A stretch of 64,000 nucleotides of DNA from Strigamia acuminata. Lineage: Eukaryota > Arthropoda > Chilopoda > Geophilomorpha > Linotaeniidae. The stretch spans positions 8,549,060 through 8,613,059 of the forward strand of contig OX442314.1 of the NCBI GenBank assembly GCA_949358305.1. The letters are read 5' to 3'. The notes below the pieces were generated by a model. It saw nothing but the letters and a program-made list of their open reading frames with translations. It was not told where the DNA came from and ran no database searches. Position numbers and translations under genes: made by a program. Of this stretch, positions 19,606 through 31,040 are shown piece by piece (positions within the stretch are counted from its first letter, which is position 1; every line of letters starts with the position of its first letter).

Positions 19606-20099
19606 TAGAGAGTTTGCGGGATGCATTTTTCCCTTACAGTTAAACACTATACGGTATAAAAATAGTGTAAGGAAAAAATGATAAATTAAGTTTTTGCGGG
19701 TTGCACTTTTCCCTTATCACTACACTATTTCAGCCAACTACTGACAGTTAGTAATTTTGGGCCTAAAAATTTAATTTGGGGACGTAAATGTGCAAATTTC
19801 TGCATAAAATTCCATTATTATGCCTATAAAGTATGGTTTTGGGTCTAACATTCAATTTTTGGCCTCACTTATTATTCAATCTACATGCCTATGACTGTGA
19901 TGTGTTTGATCAGGAAAACAAAATAATCGCCATTTGCAATGGGCGGAGCTAACAATAGTGTTCTCAATTCTGATTGGCTGCGCTATATTTTAATTTAGTG
20001 TTGAAAACGATACACTAAAGATTTTTCCCTTACGATATGGCACTAAAATAGTATAACGTAGGGAAAAATAAGGGAAAAATGCATCCCGCAAACTCTCTA
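19606..20099. mobile_element. TA-flanked MITE (~490 bp)
   Basis: The ends GAGAGTTTGCGGGATGCATT and the complement ending GCAAACTCTC are inverted, about 30 bp, with TA at 19606-19607 and 20098-20099. A related TTTTTGCGGGTTGCACTTTT copy lies inside near 19690. No transposase. TA target suggests Tc1/mariner type. Confidence 0.75.
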
Positions 20100-21327
20100 T
20101 TAAGAAATAAAAAATTAATTTGTTTAATATTTTCTAACAATAAAGAATATTTACCACTAGCTTTGTCTAAAAATTGCAGCGAATGAGATTAGGGCTAACA
20201 AAACAACAATCGGTCTCCCGACCAATCCTTTCACTATCTCATCTTCACTATCTCATCTCCACTATCTCATCTCCACTATACGTATGTTATACGTATGCTT
20301 ACGTTCGGAAAACTGAGGATTTCGCCAAAAACAGACACCAGGGGAAGTCACTAAATTAGTGTCTGGAAAAAGTTTTAAGATTATAAACAAATAAACAAAT
20401 AAAAAAATAGAAAAAAATGAATTGTAATTACTAATTTTCGTTCATTTACAGCAAGAACACTTTGAAATGGCATTAAGTTGTTATTTAACACTTGATTTCA
20501 CTCGAATAAATTTTTTTATTTTGCATATTTCAATTTTTATTGGAATTTTTGGTGCATACCTATATGCGCATGTAACGAAATTTATTTTGCATGTATATCC
20601 GGGGTCTAATAATCACCATAAAATTGTTTTTCAAACACTGCCTCATTGTTTTTTTTTTTATTATTTACCTAAATAAAACAAATACTCTCTTATTTCAAAC
20701 AAAATCCATCTTGACATGCATTTTCTCATTCTTAATCATTTTGTTTTTGCTTTGTAGACAGTAAAAAGTACAACCAGAGTGGTCTACGCAACGATGCGAT
20801 AGGCCAAAATAGCAATATCCAGATAAGCCAAAGCAGGAATGGGCAGAGAAACCATACAGAAGTATCTCAACTTTTCCAACCTCATCTAAATATCGTATTT
20901 TACCAATTAAGAGTCGCCCTAGTATTGTAGCCGCCCTCAAATAATAGCCGCAGCTGAAAGTGGCAGTTTTGAATAAGAACCGCGGTTCTGACTTGGTAAA
21001 ATATGGTATTTCTGCAATTAAGAGCTGAGGCTAGTATTCGAGGCTGGCTACAATTCGAGGATGGCTTTTAATTGCGGAAATACGGTAAAGACTGCACCCC
21101 TTCGTAAATTTTACGACTACATTATAAATGGCTGCCATTCAAGTTAGGTGTGGGATTGAAGTTATGATTGTTATTAAATGGTAAAGAATCGATGAGAAAA
21201 AAAACTGAGTGAAAGTAGAATTGTTTTGAAACATAACAGAACGATTTTCCGGTTTTATTTGAAACTTGTGATATATATTTTTATTATATAGCTTAATTTT
21301 AAATCTTACATTTATTGTAATTTATAT
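20100..21327. other. AT-rich spacer, short CTATCTCATC microrepeat
   Basis: A CACTATCTCATCTC-type repeat lies at about 20229-20280. A 69-codon ORF at 20467-20676 has two hydrophobic stretches but no other support. Nothing else seen. Confidence 0.5.
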
Positions 21328-22671
21328 TTAAAAATAGGTGTGTTCAAAGTAACGAGTCTTGTCTTCAACCTGCACATCCAAATTTTTACTTTTCACGTAA
21401 GTTTCAATCATTTCGGTGTTAATATTCCCACAATGAAGGAAGACTAACTTATTCAATGGATTTTGCATTTCCAACAATTTTATGATCCCAGCGGAAGTTA
21501 TATTGCGGCAATGTGGTATCGCTAACATTTTCAGATGCTGAAGCGCATTCGATTCAGCAAGATCCGAAAATAAACTGTCAGAAAGTCGATAAAAATGTTC
21601 AATGTGCAATTTTTCTAAACTGGGACATTGAATCAATAACTTTTTCATTTGTGATTCAGTAATGAGTGAATCAACATTACCGTGGAATTCCAGTTGAAGA
21701 AGATTTTTCAACGGAGCATCAGTAATCCAATTATTTTCGGAGCGACCACGAGAACAGAAAAATGATAAATTCTCTAACATTGGCCAAGTGTGATTAACAA
21801 CTTGAATATTGACCGCCTTAACATCCCCCAGATGGAGATTAGTCAATCCTGGTGGCCATATTAAATTATTAAAATCGAGATGAGCATTTATGTCTGCCAA
21901 CAATAACATTGTTAAATTTGGAAAAATTGTCCTCAAAATGGGGATGTTTTTGATAGTCTGCACACAAATAGATTCGATGCAAAAAGTGTGCAATGTTTTG
22001 TTTCTGTTGGACATTATTTCTAACTCCGCTAATAATCCGCGCCAGTGTTTATTTTCAAACACTTTTAAATGGAGCAACGCACTCAAAAGAAACAAACACC
22101 CTCTTTCTGTGATTTCAGTGTTCAAAATATTTAAATGCAACAGCTTGTCACAACAGACTAATGTCTCGACCACATCGTCAGTAACGTTATAGCAATCCTC
22201 AATGTTGAGATATGTCAGCAGTGGGCAATTTCTTCCGACTTCAAGTAGGACTTGATTCGTGCACTGTTCTTTCAACCCAAGGTGTAAACGACGAAGTTTG
22301 GGTAAACTTTGCACCATAACTGTGGATGCAATTGCGACTTCTGAATCATCTTCGATTACTTTGTAATCTTTTTCAGCGCTCAAATCCACGAGGTTTTTAC
22401 AAACTTGGCCTATTTTATCGAATAGAGGAATCCTAGGCAGGTCAAACATGTCCAAATGGTGTAGCGAGGCGGCGCCCGGATGGATGAAAATGTTTGACGG
22501 AAAACGATGTTCGGTGTATTCAAATTGTTCACACAGTTTTTCAAATATGTCGTTAATAAGCATGGGCGTTAGGTTTGCCAGTCCATCGTGCACCTCTCGC
22601 TCTTCGTAATGAACAGTAACCACATTTAAACACAAGTCTTCCAGGGTTGGGATTGATTTCGTGCGCGGCAT
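21328..22671 (-). CDS. leucine-rich-repeat protein (447 aa)
   Basis: This is an intact single-exon ORF starting MPRTKSIPTLEDLCLNVV. From about residue 60 to the end it is built of leucine-rich repeats with the cysteine-containing signature of the AMN1/FBXL type (for example CPLLTYLNIEDCYNVTD and LQHLKMLAIPHCRNITS). The first ~50 residues (LTPMLINDIFEKLCEQF) resemble the short helical lead seen in F-box or ZYG11-like substrate receptors, but an F-box is not clear. It is likely a cytosolic protein-interaction or ubiquitin-ligase adaptor; that role is inference from the repeat class. No introns are seen, so a retrogene origin is possible. A damaged copy of its 3' part lies 0.6 kb upstream (23216-23375). 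Local composition is AT-rich like the flanks. Confidence 0.85.
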   Translation of the reverse strand: MPRTKSIPTLEDLCLNVVTVHYEEREVHDGLANLTPMLINDIFEKLCEQFEYTEHRFPSNIFIHPGAASLHHLDMFDLPRIPLFDKIGQVCKNLVDLSAEKDYKVIEDDSEVAIASTVMVQSLPKLRRLHLGLKEQCTNQVLLEVGRNCPLLTYLNIEDCYNVTDDVVETLVCCDKLLHLNILNTEITERGCLFLLSALLHLKVFENKHWRGLLAELEIMSNRNKTLHTFCIESICVQTIKNIPILRTIFPNLTMLLLADINAHLDFNNLIWPPGLTNLHLGDVKAVNIQVVNHTWPMLENLSFFCSRGRSENNWITDAPLKNLLQLEFHGNVDSLITESQMKKLLIQCPSLEKLHIEHFYRLSDSLFSDLAESNALQHLKMLAIPHCRNITSAGIIKLLEMQNPLNKLVFLHCGNINTEMIETYVKSKNLDVQVEDKTRYFEHTYF

Positions 22672-22933
22672 GTTGACAGGAAATCGCCATGAAATGTCTA
22701 ATTACGGAACGACTGCTCCGCTCACAGTCGCTCCATCATGTGGCTCCATCTACAATATATCTTAGGTAACAGATGGCGCTAAATTCGATTTGAGTACTCT
22801 TTTGATGGAGGTTTGGGGAGATGTGTTGATTGCATCGTACTGTTGCAGCTGATACTAAAAAATCTTCTTTTAGTTTAGTTTTAGTTTAGGCACTAAAATT
22901 ACAACTTTACTGTCTAGAAAATTAGTTCTAAGG

Positions 22934-23039
22934 GGCCGTCCATAAATTACGTAACGCCGATTTTTCGATTTTTAGACCTCCTCCCCCTCCCTTGTAACAA
23001 GGTCGTAACAAATCCACAAACCCCCCCTAGAATATTATA
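22934..23039. mobile_element. MITE-like fragment with GGGCCGTCCATAAATTACGT end
   Basis: GGGCCGTCCATAAATTACGT followed by C-rich blocks is a terminal sequence I know from interspersed elements in invertebrate genomes. The opposite end is not preserved here (only TATTACGTAAC is seen). Confidence 0.5.
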
Positions 23040-23215
23040 TTACGTAACAAAACTCACATAAGTATTTTTCTACAATTATTTATTTAAAATAGGAATGTTT
23101 GATTCACAATAAAATAAACAGTTTAGAAGTGGCTGCTCGCAGAGCTCGGAAATGATACACCCTGACATTTTCAACGCTATAAAAATGTGCATTTTGTAAT
23201 CTACTGCATCAGGTG

Positions 23216-23375
23216 CGTCCGCACATGCAAATTTTTACTTTTGACATAAATGTTAATTTCTTCAATAACAGAAGTGTTAATATTCTTACAATTCGCGATG
23301 TGTAACTCATTCATTGGATTTTCTAGATCCAACAATTTAAATATTGAAGTGGAGCTAATAAAATCACAAGATGAA
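23216..23375 (-). pseudogene. fragment of the LRR gene 3' end
   Basis: About 160 bp match the last repeats of the 21328-22671 gene (equivalents of the VEMQNPLNKL / NINTE / VKSKNLDVQV region) with substitutions and indels. It is in the same orientation, so it is a partial tandem duplicate. Confidence 0.7.
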
Positions 23376-23602
23376 ACAAGCAGGGATTTGTAATGCAGGG
23401 AAGCATTACATGTTAGACTTCTAAACCCTGCCCCTAATTAAAAAAAAAAACCCCAAGAGAAATTTCCATAGTTTGTTACCCCAATATATTAAAGAAACCC
23501 AAATCAAAACTTAAATCAAACTTTGATTTGCGGCACTGCTTAATGTTACGTCTCGTATCACCATCGAACTGAAATAATAATAAATTAACGACACAAAACA
23601 AC

Positions 23603-24277
23603 TGTCACGGGCAGGTTACCCACCCTTCTTTTTTATCCATTCTCTACTTAGACTAACCCAATCTTAAGTTTTCTTATTTTCTCCCAATCTCTCTTTTCAT
23701 CTAAGATTGATGATTCACCTATTATTACATGCGCAGCTTCATTGCGCGCATTTCATTATTTCCAACAATTGAACTTATTTTATACCTTTCACCCCCTCAT
23801 CCCCTCTCTTAAACCAAACCAGATGACTCAGTTTACCTCGTCACTGTCTGCACAATTCAAACACACTTCTCATACTTCTTTTAACGAGTTAACACCTCTT
23901 AGATTGAACTGAGTTTGTCAACCTTTAGTTTAACTTTGCGTCTTAACACGCGCACTTCAATTTAACTCTTAATAGCGCCTTTTTTTGCCCACCTTTTATC
24001 ACTTCGCATGCCTGTGACATTCTACGCCCACCAGCTTATGAATTACACTGCGCATACTCATTCTTTTTAAACGTAAAGACCCACAACGTGAGATTGAGCC
24101 TGTCGAATATAAATAATGTGTGTTACAGCGAGCTTAGGTTTATTCACCGTCTAATATCCTCATTTGACGACGGCACAAAACGAGTAAATCTACAAACTTT
24201 GCCCACTGGTTTGCGCTACATCACCTCGCGCGTAAATTCAGATCAAATCAATTAAACATCTAAGTTGATTCGTAACA
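23603..24277. repeat. probable solo LTR (675 bp)
   Basis: Starts TGTCACGGGCAGG and ends CGTAACA, giving imperfect inverted TG...CA ends. The interior has a TATAAATAA box near 24110. The flanking duplication is imperfect (CAAC against ACAC), so borders are tentative. The ends resemble those of element D (TGTCACGG...ATCACA). Confidence 0.45.
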
Positions 24278-25878
24278 ACACATTTTATAAATTATATTAT
24301 AAATTGCAATGTATTGAAAATAAATAGAATCAGTAGCCCGCATGTTTGCAGGACGTGTCATCACTTCCCGAAGAGATAGAAATTTTCTCACTTTGGAGTG
24401 AGTCAGTCTGAACCAAGCCTTTGAATAAAATACCACTGAAACGCCCTCGTTAAAACATAACAAGTCCATGCGGAAACTTTCCAACATTCGATAAACATTC
24501 GCATTAAATCTAATTTGGTCCGCCATTTTGGAAGAATATCAGCAGCTCAGAGAAGAAGATTCCGTCCAACGAGAAAAGCGAATCATCTATACTAATTTGA
24601 TTAGAAATCACATTGATCATCATTTATGTTATTCATTCTATCAAGAGGATTTTCAGCGGCATATTTATCAGCCATCTTTTTACGAATAGCATGGAAGAAA
24701 GTGTTAAATCATTTTAATGGTTATTGTGTATCTTATGATTTGAGTTCAACTTAGTCGAGCATTATTGTCCTCGGAGCAGGGGCTTTTCCTAATGTCAAAT
24801 ACGATTTATGAGCTCTTTACCAATTCTATACCTGTTTGTTTACAGCTGACATTTTTCCCTCTTTTCTTTTTATAATCGAATTTCTAAAACCGGCCATTTG
24901 ATTCAAAACTGTCTTGTTTCAAGAGAGACATTCTCACCTTGCAACAATTTGCCTAAAAAAGCTTTCAAATTTAACTTTAAACTTAAAAAAAAGTCGAAAA
25001 TGGTACCATCAAACGCTATGAACATTCTTCTTTTTATTTTTATATAGATTGTAAATCATAATGCTTAAAAAAATATATGAAAAGAAAAGACAAATCCATA
25101 CATAGTCTTAAAATGTTGCTCCAAACTATCGATTTTCCTTCCGATATTTTTAATAAATTTCTTTTATAGTATCTGACAGAACAGCATGAATCAATATCAA
25201 ATGATTGATTATCGGTTGTATCCAGAGACGACTCAGAAATCGTTGTTTTTTCTTCGCTGACCCTTGACAAGTGTGAGGATCCACCATTTTCAGTTGCAGT
25301 AAAAAGTATCACTCGCACACCCGCTACAACGCACACCCGCTACAACCATCTTCCAACAAAAAAATATTTTCATTAAAATAAATCTATTAATAAGATTTGT
25401 CGAGATTTTAAAATTTAATTATACGTCTCAATATTGAAGAGATTATTCAAGGTATAAAAAGTTTAATTACAAAAATACTTTTCCAACATTTTTTTTCCTC
25501 AACATTTCTTTCATTGTACAAGTACACATTTCTTTGCACACTTCCCCACGATTGGAAAACAGCCGTATACAATACGAGGTTTTAAAGATTTGATCAACAA
25601 TGTGTTAAAAATATTGTTTTGCAACCTATAAAGCCGTAATCGCATTATTTAAAAAAAAAACTGTAAATTCATGATTTTATTTTTCATGTAAAATTTTTTT
25701 TATTTTATTTACTGCACAACGTGTGGGACAAATTCAAGTGATATCTTAAGTGATCCTTTTAAAAGCGGGTGTAAAATTTTACAGCTCACAGGAAATAAAA
25801 AGTTAAGAGAGAAAAAAATGGTCTAAAGTGGACTGTAAACTAGATCCCACTGGACGCTGGACAGAGAAGAAAATTGCA
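24278..25878. other. AT-rich spacer with two weak minus-strand ORFs
   Basis: ORFs at 24260-24526 (starts MADQIRFNANVYRML) and 25040-25336 (C-terminal hydrophobic stretch) are open but have no recognised domain. The first runs into the solo LTR. They could be exon remnants; I do not call genes. Confidence 0.4.
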
Positions 25879-25913
25879 ACAAGTTACAGTCTTAACTTAA
25901 GACTGTAACTTGT
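25879..25913. repeat. 35-bp near-perfect palindrome
   Basis: 17-bp arms ACAAGTTACAGTCTTAA and its exact complement with a single C at the centre, directly 5' of the MAN1-like fragment. Confidence 0.9.
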
Positions 25914-25934
25914 GTCCGGCAACAAATTGTTCGC

Positions 25935-26204
25935 GTGTCGGCGTTCGGCCTCGTTTTCTACACGTTTTTGTTAGTCCTTTCCGTTTTATCGCTCGTCGTC
26001 GTCTTTGCTTTCACAGTCTATTGGCATTGGATCAAAAAGCGCCTTGACGCCGAAATGCACCCGCTCATCGAGAGCATCATGAATTTGTTGCAGAGCCACA
26101 AACTGTCCAGCAACCCGGACGCGAAGCTGCGCTGCTTGCCATTGTCGCACGTGCGGGACATTCTCATCCCGCTGTTGAAGAAATCTTGTCCAAGATTGCA
26201 GTAA
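25935..26204 (+). pseudogene. LEM-domain protein (MAN1/LEMD2-like) C-terminal fragment
   Basis: The open frame contains a strong membrane segment (FYTFLLVLSVLSLVVVFAFT), then WHWIKKRLDAEM, a helix (HPLIESIMNLLQSH) and LPLSHVRDILIP. A membrane helix followed by a stretch ending H-V-R-D-x-L-I-P is the layout of the Man1-Src1 C-terminal domain of inner nuclear membrane LEM proteins. The frame stops soon after, and there is no ATG at the start (GTG only; the frame runs into the palindrome upstream), so it is an isolated exon or fragment. The high third-position GC contrasts with AT-rich surroundings. Confidence 0.5.
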
Positions 26205-28646
26205 CCCTTGTGGTGACCAGTGCTGGACTGGAAAGAAATTTAGTATCGGGAAATCTGGATAGGTCGGGCCATGGGAACAAATTTATACCGAGCCATAGGG
26301 TATGAAAAAAATTTCACGTCGTCACCTGCCACTTGGCCAGTCCAGCATTGGGGTTTTGTATCAGAAAGGCAATGGTAGAACAAGTAATTAATATTGAAAT
26401 ATAAATAAAAACAGAAAGACAATCGGAATGAAATTCGTTGAAAGATTTTTTTTTATCTGTCCATGTATCGCTTTTACCGTTAAAAGATTTTACAAACAAA
26501 CACAGGACCCTAAACGGAGTCATGGAGTTTAACATCATAAAACACTGCCATTGGCTGAAATTATCACAAACAATATGAAGAAGTTGAAATTAAGAAATAA
26601 TTTAACTTTATTTCAGTTGCCAAAGATGCTAGCTATTCTATGGCAACTCAACACAAGCACAGTCAGGAGATTTTGTGGAAATAGTCAAGAAAAAGAGATA
26701 AAAGGATTCCAATAAGAGACAATAAAAAGTTGGATATTAACCAAACTGAACACACAAGAAACGAAAACAACTTTCCACCATGTGGTTGTTTTCCAACAAA
26801 AAAAATTTTCTTGCATTTGTCAATCTTATGAGGATTTTTGCAACTCTGGAGAAAGTGAAAAAAGTGAAAAAAGTGAAAGCTTCTCAAAGGTTTACAAATA
26901 TTTTAGTTTAACACTAGAACAGCTAGACTAGTCAAAATGACCCAATGGGTTTCCAATAGTGTTTTTTGATGCTTTACATCATAAATCAGCAAAGATGGCA
27001 TTTTTCTTAAACAAGAATAAAAAAAAGAGAATTAACCTAGAACGACTGCATGTTTTGGCGTCAAATTTATTTGTTTTAAAAGATGAAAAGATAAAGAACC
27101 AATCCATGGGTCATCCAGAAAAAGGTGACTGAAAAATTTTCTACAGTCACAGAGAAGTCCAAACAAGAGCATTTGAGATTGATTACAATTAATAGAGCAA
27201 GAATTTTGACCATCCTCTGAGCCACTGATGATTACTTTGAAAATAAAAACCAGGCTTCAGAAATCATATCCCAAACTGAACACTTCATGTCATGAAAAAA
27301 GGCAAATGCCATTACCAATCACGAAATTTCAAACCAAACTTTGAAAAGCGACCAAAAACCAATAATCAAAAACAACCAAAAACTACCAAAAAACTCCAAA
27401 AGGTGCATCAAATAATATTCTAGCCAAATAAATACTCAATCGGCACACAACCGAAGAAATACAGAAGAAAATACAATTCGAACTAGGCCTATAGTAGGCC
27501 TAAAATGGCGCCAAACAATATCAAAAGAACATACCGGTATGTAAGAAAATAAATGGATCATTTAGAAATACGGATTCAAAGTTGCTGAGAAATTTGCAGA
27601 AATGTAAATCCCATGTTTATGAAACCAACCAACCTTTATGAAATCAAACTAGAGATAAGTAACGTGAAAAACGAACGAACACAGCATGTCGAATAGCAAA
27701 ATCTTGCTGTACATCTCGCCTTGTGCTGATCGAGACGAAATTACGTGACAGATTATTGTTTAGCGTCTCCCGCTGAAAACGGTTCTTCTGCCCATGCGCA
27801 GAAAAGAAAATAATCCGACGACTACGGAGATTTGTTGGGGCCGTCTGTCTTTTTCCTGCATCAGTTTCTACAATTTAGATAAATTTTTAAAATTCAAAAA
27901 GCACGTTGGGTTTGCTTCTTGCTGAACTTTAAAATGTCATCAGGTTCGTTTTCATCGTCCATTACCAAGATAGGAAATTTTCATGATCAGTTTGAATATG
28001 TTGTATTTAATTTGATCTCACAGTGAATCGCTAACATACTTAAAATTTCGATTTGTGCATGTTTTGTGGGTGTTTTTTTTATGAATTTTTCAAATTAAAC
28101 AAAAAAATTAATTATTTTTTGAGCTATTTACATAAATTTGAGGATTTAATTTTGATAATTTTGGTCACTTTTATTCAAAAATAGTCAAATTTTACGTATA
28201 AAATTACATTTTTCTGCCTCCAAACGCACGCTTGTCCATTTTTCATCTATTTTGTAAGGTTTAATTTACACTTTTATGCCTTAAAATGCATTTTTGTTCA
28301 TTTTAGATCAATGTTTAACAACAAAAAATTCATTTCAGCGAAGATCAATTTTTCATCAATTTGCCATCTTGGACAACATATGGCGCCAAATTCGTTTTTG
28401 ATAAAAGTGTTTTTTTTTTTTTTTTAATTTTAATTTTTTAAATAACAAATAATATAAACCACAAATAGATTTGTTTTTGTTCTTTTTTAATGTATCTCTG
28501 GTGGCAAATACTTGCAAATTGTTTATTGACTTAACTGCGGCGCTGTAATGCCGAACGTGTGATTTGGTTGCCAAAAAATTATGAAAATAAATTTCCAGTA
28601 CACGGACCCATTCTGACAAAAGTATGTGAAAGTTAAAATTTAAAAA
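26205..28646. other. AT-rich region, no gene called
   Basis: Several ORFs of 60-90 codons lack codon structure. Near 26908 and 27034 TTAAC-A/C-CTAGAAC motifs recall piggyBac-type ends but have no partners. ATGTCATCAG followed by GT at about 27931 could be a tiny first exon for the small gene downstream. From about 28430 the sequence matches 62290 onward (duplicated block). Confidence 0.4.
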
Positions 28647-28796
28647 ATGAACGAACCTTGTGGTTTAGAGAAATATCTCCAGCCAATAGTGCAAAACAAC
28701 TTGCCTGAATTACTGACTGGAATTACCAGCGAATCGATGGTGATGTTGCTGTCAGTCTTTGTCTTCGGTTACATTTGGTTTTCAAGTTTGGATTAA
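28647..28796 (+). CDS. 49-residue single-pass membrane protein, copy 1
   Basis: The ORF starts in a good context (AAAAAATGA) and reads MNEPCGLEKYL..., LPELLTGITSES, then a hydrophobic helix MVMLLSVFVFGYIWF and a stop. A second copy at 62458-62610 keeps start, length, the LEKY motif, the GIxSES motif and the membrane helix with many silent and conservative changes, which supports real coding. A conserved splice donor-like GTATAC lies 23 bp after the stop, leading to a conserved second ORF (28886-29058). I do not recognise the family. It is convergent with NVL, whose stop lies 400 bp downstream. Confidence 0.6.
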   Translation: MNEPCGLEKYLQPIVQNNLPELLTGITSESMVMLLSVFVFGYIWFSSLD

Positions 28797-28885
28797 AATA
28801 AATAAACGAACAAGCATAAGGTATACTGACACTCATTTTTAATCACCATAAAGTATACATACATAAATACATATATTTTTTTTAG

Positions 28886-29058
28886 GTGTATTCCAAGGAA
28901 CATCACCAGCTTTCGGTTTTGGTTTTTATAATTTCGAATTGAAGACGACACGAACTGACTTTGAGGATTTGAATTTAATTATTTCAATCAATTTCAAGAA
29001 TTATAAACAGCATATATGTGTTGACGAAGTGTACAGTACAATGTCAGACGTGGCCTAA
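28886..29058 (+). CDS. conserved 3' exon next to the small membrane ORF, copy 1
   Basis: After TTTTTTTTAG an open frame of 56 codons reads VFQGTSPAFGFGFYNFELK... and ends ...YSTMSDVA-stop, followed by AATAAAG. Copy 2 (62683-62855) has exactly the same length and acceptor with about a dozen amino-acid changes. The phase (GT before the first full codon) would fit an upstream exon ending in G, such as ATGTCATCAG at about 27931; that join is speculation. It cannot be joined in frame to the 49-codon ORF through the nearest donor because stops intervene, so it could instead be 3' UTR of that transcript. Confidence 0.5.
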
Positions 29059-29195
29059 AATAAAGTAAATATTGCAGATAACAACGAAATAAATAAAGAA
29101 ATAAAGAAATAATCTCAGCACAGTAACTTTTTATTTGTAAATTTGTTAATTCCATTTCTAAATGAATATGAGAATGACAATAAATTATTTCTTCG

Positions 29196-31040
29196 TCAAT
29201 TGTTCGAAATCTCCAAAGATGTCCGAATTCTATCATACATTTTTTGATCCTAAAACGAAAAACTAAAAATCAGATCTGGACCGAATAATCTCAAATTAAT
29301 GAACCGACGCCTACCTCGGTCGACACGGATCGTCGGACTATGCCGAAAGCGACTTCAAAATCGTTTTTTCCGACCAAGTCGGTCTCGTCATCCCCAGACC
29401 CACTATCACCAGCCCCGCTGTCCATCATACAGCTCAAAGCATTTTCAGCAGCTTCCCGTACCAACGCCTCCAAATCGGCGCCCCTGAATGCAAAAACCAA
29501 ACAAATTACACCCAAATCATCACAAATTCTAACCAGCCCTCACGTGAATCCTTCGCAGCGACTGTCCAAGCCGATCGCCGTCAAATCGACGTCATCGGCC
29601 AAACGCGGCCCATCCTAATAAGAAAAAAACAAAAAAAAAATAAAAACACATAAATTGAATTTTTCGCGTGTAACCTTAGTTATTGTCTTTAAAATGTCGA
29701 CTCTGGCTTGCGGGGTGGGTACGCCGACGTAGAGGAGCTTCCCGAGCCGGTTGGGACGCAGCACTGCCCGGTCGATCTTGTCGGGCCGATTGGTGGCGGC
29801 GATTATGAACACGTTTCCCCGTTGGCCGAACCCGTCCATTTCGGTGAGCAGTTGATTGACGAGTCCGGCGCTCGATTGGTGCTGCAGAAGAAAGAAATCA
29901 ATAATTTTTGCAAAGCTTTGGTGTTTTTTTGTAATACGTGTGCGTCTGCAGAACGTTCGGGGCAGAGGGCGTCGAATTCGTCGAAGAAGATGACGCAGGG
30001 GGAGGCGTTGCGGGCGCGTTGGAAGCACGTTCTGACGGCGCGCTCACTTTCGCCGACGTACTGCAAGGAATGATTAATTTTCTCGATTAAATTTCGTAAT
30101 AATAATAATAAGGATAAATAGTAAATACCATGTTGAGTAATTCTGGGCCTTTGACCGAAATGAAGTTTATTCCCGATTCGTTAGCTATCGCCTGAAATGA
30201 ATAAATATTGTGCTATCAATTCTAGAATATTTAAAACAAGAATAACTTTTTGCGGATACAAGCTTATGCATGACACATGATTGCTGTCATCCAATCAGCA
30301 CACAGAACAACAAATCAACAGAAAATAACATGTTATCCTTGGTTCATGTATCACCTTAGCCAATAATGTTTTGCCACATCCCGGTGGCCCAAACAATAGA
30401 ATTCCTGCAGCTTTCACAATTCTCAGTTTCCGACACCGATTTTTATAATGTAGCGGAGCCTTCAACAAAATGACAAGAATAAAATTAAAACAATAAATAA
30501 ATAAAAGAATTCGGTTCATTCAATTACCGTAATACACAAGCGCAGTTTTTTCTGAACTTGTTTCAACGCCCCTATATCGTCCCAAGTCACATCCGGCACC
30601 GTACTGAACCCCTCTCGTGTCAACGACGGCACCACACGTCCCAAAGCCGTCTAAGAAGAAAAATTAATCGAACAAAAACCACAAAAAAATTAATTAATTT
30701 CATTTTCACATCAAGTAAAGCAATAAAATTTTACCTCAAAATCGGAAAACTTAAAAGCACATAATCGATCCCATTCCTCGGAAGTCATCATCAACAAATC
30801 TAAAAAACAAAACAAAACAATTAATTACCCGCTAATCGAATATAATCAACAAAAAATCAATTAACCATTCTCTCTCTTCGCTTTGGACGTCGAATCGCCT
30901 TCCGTATCGCATTCCATAAGCCTAAAATCGATTTTAAAAACCAACAAACCATTTTATTAATAATCACATTTCGTCTACCTCCTCCGGGTCGACAGGCCGG
31001 CAGTTAGAACGAGCAGCTTGAGATCCGCGCCGACAAAACC
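29196..31040 (-). CDS. NVL: NVL 3' exon block: end of D1, linker and D2
   Basis: Contains the second half of exon 9 ([11 protein letters not shown], the sensor-2 side of D1), exons 10-11 (acidic/basic linker), exon 12 ([18 protein letters not shown], entry to D2), exon 13 (Walker A GPPGCGKT), exon 14 ([16 protein letters not shown]), exon 15 (Walker [12 protein letters not shown]), exon 16 ([20 protein letters not shown], second region of homology with arginine fingers), exons 17-18 ([16 protein letters not shown]) and exon 19 ([13 protein letters not shown], stop). Introns are 50-200 bp with GT/AG ends; intron 15 is only ~56 bp. LRPNRLGK replaces the common LRPGRLDK. D2 looks catalytically complete. 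Confidence 0.93.

Noticed and set aside
20467-20676. 69-codon ORF with hydrophobic segments
   Set aside because: AT-rich, T-run derived hydrophobicity, no second copy or splice context.
26908-27060. piggyBac-like TTAAC-CTAGAAC ends
   Set aside because: Two motifs in the same orientation without inverted partners or a transposase; not enough to call an element.
29340-30073. Plus-strand ORFs opposite NVL exons
   Set aside because: Antisense shadows of GC-rich NVL exons; the minus strand has full splice logic and AAA motifs.
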